Assembly: GCA_037140715.1 (NCBI GenBank)
Contig: JBAXDX010000002.1
Coordinates: 1 to 60,953 of the forward strand
Length of the DNA: 60,953 nt
Source: JAUZPB01 sp037140715
Lineage (GTDB): Bacteria; Bacteroidota; Ignavibacteria; Ignavibacteriales; SURF-24
Reading direction: 5' to 3'
Part shown: piece after piece, positions 54,812 to 60,953 of the stretch
Position numbering within the stretch: the stretch's first letter is position 1
Layout of the letters: each line of letters starts with the position of its first letter
Position numbers and translations under genes: made by a program
The notes under the pieces: model-generated
Seen by the model: only the letters and a program-made list of their open reading frames with translations
Databases searched by the model: none
What the model was told of the DNA's origin: nothing

Positions 54812-56284
54812 TCAAAATCTGTAAGTAACGGTAAATATCATATTGCGGGATTTGATATCCTGATTCGTACGGGACACATTTACTCCATAATTATCGCCGA
54901 TATCTTTCCACCAGCCGTAAGCATAAGCAATATCAAAGGCAAAGGATTCATCGGCAAGGAATCCGAGTCCGCCGGTAATATACTTCTTATCATAGTCTGA
55001 GACATTCTGATCCGAAATATATGGCGAAGGGTTCATCATAAATCCAGCCCTGACTCTTAAATCAATTTCCGGAATTGTATATTCAGCACCGAGATTGTAA
55101 TTAACAACTCCGCGGAACTGTTCTTTAATATCTTTATTATTCAGAGCCATCAACATGGAACTTAGTCCGCCTGTAAATTCCATCCCGGTATAATCGATAT
55201 AAGAAATACCGGCGCTTACAACTGCTCCCTTATAGTTAAAAGCCGCCCCGCATGAAAAAATATAAGGAGTTAAAATGTCATATTCGGAGCTGCTTTCAAA
55301 GGGATTATTAAGACTAATCACCTGTCCGTCTGCAAATTCACTTCGGCCGGTAACGGTATAATTTTCCTTAATTATATAATGCGCAGGGAATTTAATATTT
55401 CCGCCAATCCTGAGTCCGTACTCCCTGTATTTATTCATCTGATATAAAAAGCCGATATTTGCATCCCAGCCTGATATATCCCAATTAAGAATATCATTAA
55501 AATAAAAGAGTCTGAACCCGCGCGTTGTAATATCGCCCGGATCAGTCTGTATATTTCGGTAAACATTCTTAGTATCTTCTTCATAATAATCGCGGGTTCT
55601 GCTATAATCACCTGAATAGACATTCAGCGTTGCTCCAACAAAAACATTAGGAGCCACCTCAGATGCACCTGAAAAAGCCCACTTGCCGATACTGCCTTTT
55701 GAAAGTGTAGTCCCGTCCTGATTTAATTTACCGTTAATAGGCGTGTTGTCACCTGTTGAATCAGTAAGATACAGATAATACGGCAGATCGCGCGGACCTA
55801 AAAGAGACTGGATCATCGAAGTATTGCCGCTATTGTAACCATTGAAATTTACAGCTCCGTTAAAATCCTTATCCTTATTATAGCCAATGGCAAAAACAAG
55901 ACTGCCCCTCAGGGTCGGAAATGGAAAGGCAAAGCTTAAATTATCAAGCTTTGTCGTACTGTTAGAATAATTCGTCTTCACACCGCCAGAATAATCAGCG
56001 CCTGATCCGGAAAGCGATGTAGAATTATTAAATTTAGAATAAAACATTCCGCCTGCGAACTCCATTCTTTTAATCAGTGCAAAACCTGCGGGATTAAAAG
56101 AAGAGGCTGAAAAGTCATCGCTTAATGCCGTATAAGCATTACCCATACCCAAAGCACGGGCATTTGAAGCAAGACCGGGTTCAGAAAGCCTTAAAGCATC
56201 ACCCGCGTTTTGCGCAAAAATATCAGATGCAATAAGAGCTAAAAGGGAAAGAACAAGAACCATTGTTTTCTTTAAAGCATGCAT
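54812..56284 (-). CDS. FadL/OmpP1-type outer-membrane beta-barrel protein
   Basis: A 490-residue exported protein: signal peptide ending IFAQN, then the FadL/TodX/OmpP1-family hatch sequence (NARALGMGNAYTALSDDFSA, with SSFNPAGFALI) and alternating amphipathic beta strands rich in Tyr, Gly and Asn to a terminal FTVTYRF, a C-terminal aromatic typical of OMPs. The family imports hydrophobic compounds such as fatty acids or aromatics across the outer membrane. Here it is the last gene of a three-gene set with two lipoproteins (3-bp spacing upstream), so it may form a surface complex with them. Confidence 0.88.
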   Translation of the reverse strand: MHALKKTMVLVLSLLALIASDIFAQNAGDALRLSEPGLASNARALGMGNAYTALSDDFSASSFNPAGFALIKRMEFAGGMFYSKFNNSTSLSGSGADYSGGVKTNYSNSTTKLDNLSFAFPFPTLRGSLVFAIGYNKDKDFNGAVNFNGYNSGNTSMIQSLLGPRDLPYYLYLTDSTGDNTPINGKLNQDGTTLSKGSIGKWAFSGASEVAPNVFVGATLNVYSGDYSRTRDYYEEDTKNVYRNIQTDPGDITTRGFRLFYFNDILNWDISGWDANIGFLYQMNKYREYGLRIGGNIKFPAHYIIKENYTVTGRSEFADGQVISLNNPFESSSEYDILTPYIFSCGAAFNYKGAVVSAGISYIDYTGMEFTGGLSSMLMALNNKDIKEQFRGVVNYNLGAEYTIPEIDLRVRAGFMMNPSPYISDQNVSDYDKKYITGGLGFLADESFAFDIAYAYGWWKDIGDNYGVNVSRTNQDIKSRNMIFTVTYRF

Positions 56285-56287
56285 TAA

Positions 56288-56989
56288 TTATCTCCTGCCT
56301 GAATTTGTTGTTCTGCTGCCGTCATTACTGCGGGCATTAGAATCGCCCGATGAACTTTTGCTGTTATCCTCGCGGCTTTTGGTACTATTCTTATCGTTGC
56401 TCTTTACGGCTTCATTTGATTTTGAAGTATCGCCTGAACTGCTGCCACTACTGTTACTATGACTTACAGAAGTCGGGGGGAAATATGTAGTTGTAGTCCG
56501 GGTAGTAGCTTCTGAACGGCTACCGTCTGATGTTCTTGCGCGTCCATCATACTGACCGGCTGATTTGTCGCCTGTACCGGGATTAGAGACAGAAACAGTT
56601 GGCGGAGCTACATTATGCCACCATGGTCTGTTATAAAAATAACCGTAACTTCCGTAGTACGTGCTTCCATAATAAGGGGCAGAATAGCCACTCACATAAT
56701 ATCCTGAGCCGGAATTACCGGGGTCATTATATTCAGAATTATAATCTTCATCATTCTGAGAATAAGTCTCGGCCGGTTCAGCATTCGTATCTGTTTTTTT
56801 TACATAATCATTATTTGATTTATTGTTATGGCAACTGTTACAATCATCGTAAAAGAAAACCTTTTGTGAGATTGTATAACCATTTTTATCTGTCTTTTCA
56901 ACATTCGGATGCTGAATCATTGTGTAGCATCCTGAGAACATTATGAAAAGAAGAACTGCGAAACTAAAAATCAGACTTCCTGTTTTCAT
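56288..56989 (-). CDS. Ser/Asn-rich lipoprotein with CxxCH motif
   Basis: A 233-residue lipoprotein: lipobox MFSGC with acylated C21, then GYTISQKVFFYDDCNSCHNN, a single CxxCH (C50-x2-C53-H54). The rest is low complexity, rich in Ser, Asn, Asp, Tyr, Thr and Arg (for example repeated SSG/SNS and STY segments). CxxCH is the haem c attachment motif, but a lone motif without a distal ligand or cytochrome fold may instead bind zinc. It is encoded between the second lipoprotein and the FadL-type gene, with 6 and 3 bp spacing, so they are one transcript. Nothing recognisable by family. Confidence 0.7.
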   Translation of the reverse strand: MKTGSLIFSFAVLLFIMFSGCYTMIQHPNVEKTDKNGYTISQKVFFYDDCNSCHNNKSNNDYVKKTDTNAEPAETYSQNDEDYNSEYNDPGNSGSGYYVSGYSAPYYGSTYYGSYGYFYNRPWWHNVAPPTVSVSNPGTGDKSAGQYDGRARTSDGSRSEATTRTTTTYFPPTSVSHSNSSGSSSGDTSKSNEAVKSNDKNSTKSREDNSKSSSGDSNARSNDGSRTTNSGRR

Positions 56990-56995
56990 GATTTT

Positions 56996-58042
56996 CTACC
57001 TGCTTCTTTTGTTATTATCATTACTACTGCTTCTGCCGGCATCATCGTTTCTGCTGTTTCGCGACTGCGGAGCCGGAGTACTGCTTCTCTGCTCTGCCGA
57101 TGGTCTTTCATATACCGGGGCAGGATTTCGTCCCGGCTGTTGCGCCGGATTGTAATTAACATTTCTTCTCTCGCGATTATCCATACGGCTGTGTCTCTGA
57201 TCTCCCGCGTCTCTATTCTGACCATTCCCTGGTTTTTCATAAATAACTCGGGGTTGCTGTCTGCGTCTGACCTCAGACTGACGTTCGTTCCTGTTGTTTG
57301 AATTTGCTCCGGAATCTGGCTTGTAATTCCTGTTTTCGGAAGAAGCATCCCTCTGCCTGGATTTCTGTTCAACAGCACGCCTGCTAACGGCATTTCCTCT
57401 TTGAGTTACAACATCATGACGCTGACGGGTAGTTCCTCCTGAGCCGGAGATAAGCGGATTAGCTATACTGCCTCCTCTTGGGGAAGTTAATAAATCTCTT
57501 CTTCTTGAAGTGTATGCTCCCCTGCCGCCATCATTATTCCTGAGACGTGTTATATCATTTGCGTGATGCTTCCCGCCATAGCCGCCGGAGTATCCGTAAT
57601 TATGACTTCCGTAATAACCCCCGCCCCAGTAATTATAACCATAGTAATGATTGTAAAATGGATAAAAGTCAGCGGAGTAAAACGGGTCAAAAGAACAATA
57701 ATTGTCATACCAGTACGGGTTATAATATCCAAAACCAATACCGGTAGTCAGTCCGGGCTGATAGCCGCCATAATATCTTCTGTAAAAAGGACGGTAATAA
57801 TATCCATCATCATAATTATCGTACGCTGAGCCGCCCTGATAAGACTGATTGTTATCGGCATAGCCGGCGGTATCCTGTCCGGTCTGGTCATCCGAGTAGC
57901 GGTCATTTGTTTCGTAACCCCTGTTTTTATCATAATCACGTTCAGCCCTGTAACCGCGAGTCGAAAGCTGCGTATAACAGCCATAGAAATTACCAAATCC
58001 CGCCAGCAAAGCTAAAAACATAATTCGTTTTAATATTTTCAT
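56996..58042 (-). CDS. Tyr/Gly- and Arg-rich lipoprotein
   Basis: A 348-residue lipoprotein: lipobox FYGC with C22, followed by CYT, shared with the next gene. Residues about 75-165 are Tyr/Gly/Phe/Asn-rich (YYYRPFYRRYYGGYQPG, YNYWGGGYYGSHNYGYSG) and the C-terminal half is Arg/Asn/Ser/Gln-rich with repeated NRRE-like words. Composition resembles aromatic/arginine low-complexity domains that self-associate; on a bacterial surface it could be adhesive or structural. First gene of the lipoprotein-lipoprotein-OMP set. No family recognised. Confidence 0.7.
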   Translation of the reverse strand: MKILKRIMFLALLAGFGNFYGCYTQLSTRGYRAERDYDKNRGYETNDRYSDDQTGQDTAGYADNNQSYQGGSAYDNYDDGYYYRPFYRRYYGGYQPGLTTGIGFGYYNPYWYDNYCSFDPFYSADFYPFYNHYYGYNYWGGGYYGSHNYGYSGGYGGKHHANDITRLRNNDGGRGAYTSRRRDLLTSPRGGSIANPLISGSGGTTRQRHDVVTQRGNAVSRRAVEQKSRQRDASSENRNYKPDSGANSNNRNERQSEVRRRQQPRVIYEKPGNGQNRDAGDQRHSRMDNRERRNVNYNPAQQPGRNPAPVYERPSAEQRSSTPAPQSRNSRNDDAGRSSSNDNNKRSR

Positions 58043-58253
58043 ATAACTACCCCTCTTAGAATTCTATTACTTCCTGTCAAAAAAAAACAATTAATGTGCC
58101 CTGTTTATTCCCTTATTTCAGAGAAAAAACACATATATGTTTATTATTGTGTCCGATTGAGCGCACTATTGTGTACTAAAAACCGGACATTCTTTTTAAC
58201 TCTGAATTTTTAGCATCAACTGTTTATTGTCAGGAGTTCTTTATTTTTCAAAT

Positions 58254-58646
58254 TTATGCGGCATTGGGCTGAATTGATATTTCAATGAGCGATGGCATAA
58301 GAGAATATTCTGATTTTATTCGCACAGTAATTTTTCCCGGCATATCTTTGGCTTTCAGCGTTAAGATTCCATTATCAATATCATTTTGAATTATCTCAAC
58401 TAAATCGACACCCTCGACAATTTGAAATTCAGCCGGGGATTTTCTAAATGGCACTCTGTTCCCGAATGAGTTCAGCGGAATGACTTCTATTATAGAAGTT
58501 GATTTGTTATCAGCAAATAAGACAACATCTGAGACTTTAAACGAAACTTCATAAATATTAAACATGTACTGCCATAAAGTGAAAATGACGACACATATTA
58601 TACCCGAGATTAAAATCAGTTGTGGCACTTTTGAATTTGTAAACAT
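58254..58646 (-). CDS. Single-pass membrane protein with Ig-like domain
   Basis: A 130-residue protein: an N-terminal hydrophobic segment (residues 9-28) acts as anchor or signal, then about 100 residues with the look of a bacterial Ig-like beta sandwich (VVLFADNKSTSIIEVIPLNSFGNRVPF, then GKITVRI near the end). No cysteine or catalytic motif. It follows cysS by 24 bp. A role in the periplasm is likely but unknown. The start at 58646 has no strong Shine-Dalgarno, so it could be further downstream. Confidence 0.6.
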   Translation of the reverse strand: MFTNSKVPQLILISGIICVVIFTLWQYMFNIYEVSFKVSDVVLFADNKSTSIIEVIPLNSFGNRVPFRKSPAEFQIVEGVDLVEIIQNDIDNGILTLKAKDMPGKITVRIKSEYSLMPSLIEISIQPNAA

Positions 58647-58670
58647 TGTTTTTCTAACTTAGTGTAAAAA

Positions 58671-60098
58671 CTATTCCGGTTTCATCTTCTTATATATTGT
58701 TTTTTCTTTCTGATCCTGCAAAACCACGCCGAGCTTCTTTAATTCATCACGTATCTCGTCTGAAAGAGGATAATTTTTCTGTTGTTTTGCTTTGATTCTT
58801 ATGGAAATCAGCAGTTCGATTAGTTCATGCTCAAGCGGCAGACTATTTTCCGCGTCTGTTTTCGTTGTTTCCATATTTACTATACCGAGTACATCCTGTG
58901 CAGTTTTAGCCATGAATTCTTTAGCCTTCTCAAAAAAGTTCAGACCTGGGGATAAGTTCTCGGTAACATACTTATTTACTTCCCTTACAAAGTCAAAAAT
59001 AACCGCACATGCCTGCGGAGTATTAAAATCATCATCCATAGCTTTCCCGAAGGCTTCGTAGAAACTGACAAAGTTAAACCCTGTTAACGTTGCCTGAATT
59101 TCGCCGGCTGACTTTAATCCGCTGTTAATCTTTTCAGCCAGGTTAGTTATTTTTTCCAGTCCTTTCTGAGCACTGCTTAACATTTCCCCGGTAAAATTAA
59201 GCGGACCGGCATAATGCGTCTGAATAAAAAACATTCTGACCGTTTCGGCGGAATATTTATCAAGTATTTCCCTTGCTGTAAGGAAATTTCCAAGTGACTT
59301 CGCCATTTTTTCGTTCTGAATATTAAGAAAGCCGAAATGCAGCCAGTAATTAACAAACTTACGACCCGTTGAGGCCTCGCTCTGAGCTATTTCATTTTCA
59401 TGATGAGGAAAGATAAGGTCGCTTCCGCCGGCGTGGATATCGATTGTTTCTCCAAAATGCTTCATACTCATTGCAGAGCACTCGATATGCCAGCCCGGGC
59501 GGCCTTTTCCCCAGGGACTTTCCCAGTACGGTTCCCCTTCTTTGGCTTTCTTCCAGAGTAAAAAATCAAGCGGGTTTTTCTTTTCATCGTTAATCTCAAC
59601 GCGCGCGCCGGACTCAAGTTCGTCAATTTTCTTTCCGCTAAGCCTTCCGTAACCGGTAAAGCGGTTAACATCATAAAACACGCTGCCGTTAACACTATAT
59701 GCAAATCCTTTTTCCTCCAGCGTTTTTATTAACTCAATAATATCACTTATATGTTCGGTAGCTTTTGGATAGAAGTCAGCTTTTTTAATATTAAGTCTGC
59801 CCGAATCCTCTAAAAATGCTTTTATATATTTCTCGGAAATTGCGCCCGCGTCCTGATGTTCATTGTTCGATTTACGGATAATCTTATCATCGATGTCTGT
59901 AAGATTCATCGCGAACAATACATTATAACCTTTGTACTCAAGATAACGTCTGATAATATCCGCCATTGTAAATGAACGGGCATTGCCGATATGAAACAAG
60001 TCATAAACGGTCGGACCGCATACATACATAGTTACATTTGGCGGATTTATTGGCAGGAATTCTTCTTTCTTTTTCGTTAATGTGTTATAAATCTGCAT
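58671..60098 (-). CDS. cysS: Cysteinyl-tRNA synthetase
   Basis: Charges tRNA-Cys. The 475-residue class I enzyme has the zinc-binding CGPTVYD and HIGH-type FHIGNAR motif at about 27-40, GWHIECSAM with the second pair of zinc ligands, HHENE, and KMAKSLGNF (KMSKS variant with Ala) around 265. These are standard. The gene begins just 20 bases after a gene-free repeat stretch and is transcribed leftward with the 130-residue Ig-like gene downstream. Confidence 0.97.
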   Translation of the reverse strand: MQIYNTLTKKKEEFLPINPPNVTMYVCGPTVYDLFHIGNARSFTMADIIRRYLEYKGYNVLFAMNLTDIDDKIIRKSNNEHQDAGAISEKYIKAFLEDSGRLNIKKADFYPKATEHISDIIELIKTLEEKGFAYSVNGSVFYDVNRFTGYGRLSGKKIDELESGARVEINDEKKNPLDFLLWKKAKEGEPYWESPWGKGRPGWHIECSAMSMKHFGETIDIHAGGSDLIFPHHENEIAQSEASTGRKFVNYWLHFGFLNIQNEKMAKSLGNFLTAREILDKYSAETVRMFFIQTHYAGPLNFTGEMLSSAQKGLEKITNLAEKINSGLKSAGEIQATLTGFNFVSFYEAFGKAMDDDFNTPQACAVIFDFVREVNKYVTENLSPGLNFFEKAKEFMAKTAQDVLGIVNMETTKTDAENSLPLEHELIELLISIRIKAKQQKNYPLSDEIRDELKKLGVVLQDQKEKTIYKKMKPE

Positions 60099-60210
60099 AA
60101 GTCATCCCATATATCTTTAACTGAGGTTTTTCTATTACTGCAAAATTAATAATTATTCAGGAAAAATTGTGGAAATTCTTTTCGGAGGCAGCTCTTCTTC
60201 GCACCAATAA

Positions 60211-60251
60211 CCAATGCTGTCAGGTTAACAATCATATTGCGCTCTTACAGG
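60211..60251 (+). repeat. Dispersed repeat family C, copy 1
   Basis: A 40-base word beginning ccaatgctgtcaggttaaca and ending cttacagg. It recurs with minor changes at 60898-60937, 690 bp further on. Confidence 0.7.
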
Positions 60252-60347
60252 ACAATTGTTTAATGCCGGTTTCGTGGCGGTTATGTACCGGTTTAAAAGC
60301 TGAAGAGTAATGAGCAGGTAAAATAATGACAAAAAACAGCATGTCAT

Positions 60348-60629
60348 ATTACACAATGAATTATTGTGTCTCACAATAAGAAATGATGCCTTGCAACGGA
60401 TTATAATTTTGTGCAATGGAAAATGACGGCGCGCAATGAATTATAATTCTATGAAATGAGAAATAACGGGAAGAAATGGATTATGAATTTCGTGCAATGG
60501 AAAATAATTCTCTGCAATGAGAAATGACGGCGTGCAATGGAAAATGACGGCGTGCAATGGATTATAATTCTCTGCAATGAGAAATGACGGCGTGCAATGG
60601 ATTATGACGGCGTGCAATGGAAAATGACA
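60348..60629 (+). repeat. 20-bp tandem array (family A), about 14 units
   Basis: Degenerate units of roughly 20 bp, of three kinds: cgtgcaatggaaaatgacgg, cgtgcaatggattataattct and ctgcaatgagaaatgacgg. All share a tgcaatg core. The right part is more regular than the left. Part of it, 60551-60607, is identical to the reverse complement of 10332-10388. There are no unique spacers, so it is not a CRISPR array. Confidence 0.85.
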
Positions 60630-60732
60630 GCACCGGGACAACAGGCATACTGACGTTTAGATTATATTGTCCGGACTGTGTTCTTGTGATTATGATGATT
60701 TTTATGAGTTGGCATTTTCTTCCGGGAAATCA

Positions 60733-60778
60733 TTTTAATCACAGGAATCATAGTTCTGAATCACGGATTACACGGATA
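60733..60778 (+). repeat. Dispersed repeat family B, fragment
   Basis: Contains ttttaatcacaggaatcatagttctga followed by atcacggattacacggat, matching the cataagaatcatagttctga word at 10541-10560 and 27293-27312 and the aatccgtgatt word near 27225-27240. Confidence 0.55.
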
Positions 60779-60897
60779 AGGGCAAAGGAATATGAGTGAA
60801 TCAGATAAATGCTGTCAGGCGAGCCTGTCAGAACAAAAAGCTGATTTGACAAATTCGTGGCGTGCTTAAAGAAAAACTGTCAGTCCAGGGCATTCCC

Positions 60898-60937
60898 CCA
60901 ATGCTGTCAGGTTAACACCATATTGCGCCCTTGCAGG
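60898..60937 (+). repeat. Dispersed repeat family C, copy 2
   Basis: Same word as at 60211-60251 (ccaatgctgtcaggttaaca ... cttgcagg), four or five differences. It ends 16 bases before the window edge. Confidence 0.7.
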
Positions 60938-60953
60938 GCTTATGGATTTTTAT

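Larger units (their letters stand above)
60099..60953. other. 855-bp repeat-dominated end of window
   Basis: No gene. From left to right: a repeat of family C at 60211-60251, a 20-bp-period tandem array at 60348-60629, a family B fragment at 60733-60778 and a second family C copy at 60898-60937. Any promoter for cysS must lie in the first 100 bp. The remainder is unremarkable. Confidence 0.7.

Noticed and set aside
56818..56850. c-type cytochrome in the Ser/Asn-rich lipoprotein
   Set aside because: A single CxxCH with low-complexity flanks and no distal haem ligand or cytochrome fold; zinc or chance is equally likely.
60348..60629. CRISPR array
   Set aside because: Units are contiguous with no unique spacers, repeats are degenerate, and there are no cas genes.

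Overview
The window is 61 kb of AT-rich bacterial chromosome with no rRNA, tRNA, phage or plasmid genes that I can see. Three things point to the Bacteroidota/Ignavibacteriota/Chlorobiota side of the tree. First, the gene order miaB - sigma-54 activator - lptE and ileS - dksA-like - lspA - rluD is typical of that side. Second, the isoleucyl-tRNA synthetase looks eukaryote-like. Third, there are FISUMP/PEGA surface proteins. Clear Shine-Dalgarno sequences, several TTG starts, an [FeFe]-hydrogenase maturase, a B12-dependent ribonucleotide reductase and a complete chemotaxis core fit an anaerobic or facultative Ignavibacteria-like organism better than a classical Bacteroidetes. This placement is an inference, not a measurement.

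Layout. 1-445: gene-free repeats and a hairpin. 446-7365 (minus): a probable operon miaB, SPOR protein, sigma-54 activator, lptE, family 2 glycosyltransferase and TPR protein, then a hemolysin-III membrane protein; the theme is envelope biogenesis. 7587-10216: pta and malQ, convergent. 10217-10933: a repeat-rich gap. 10934-23225 (plus): nrdJ, then a tightly packed housekeeping run of yggS, divIVA, purine nucleoside phosphorylase, an unrecognised membrane/coiled-coil protein, ileS, a TraR/DksA-like protein with rearranged cysteines, lspA and rluD. 23215-25837 (minus): aspA-hydF, without hydE or hydG. 25838-27544: a decayed IS1-family transposase, a 21-bp minisatellite and dispersed repeats. 27545-31310: two tandem secreted PEGA/FISUMP paralogues sharing a 264-bp identical block. 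31339-37797: a glycosyltransferase, an AI-2E-family exporter, two PAP2 proteins, rdgB, ubiE/menG and crcB. 38044-40563: a possible transposase scrap, an unrecognised 595-residue cysteine-rich protein and a small protein. 40758-47552 (minus): a seven-gene chemotaxis operon (HEAT-repeat protein, cheR, two cheY, cheZ-like, cheA, cheB). 48378-53313 (minus): purD, a glycosyltransferase, guaB and recX. 53480-58646 (minus): a GyrI-like protein, bacteriohemerythrin, a FadL-type outer-membrane protein with two low-complexity lipoproteins, and a single-pass protein. 58671-60098: cysS. The last 850 bp are repeats.

How the parts relate. The housekeeping blocks are ordinary and probably conserved. The accessory signal sits in a few places: the junction around 25.8-31.3 kb, the 38-40.5 kb pair, the chemotaxis operon (which lacks CheW, receptors and motility genes in this window), the low-complexity lipoproteins, and several dispersed intergenic repeat families. 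One repeat is a perfect 57-bp match between sites 50 kb apart in opposite orientation. I found no CRISPR array, toxin-antitoxin pair or recognisable phage-defence system, and no system that I can confidently call new.
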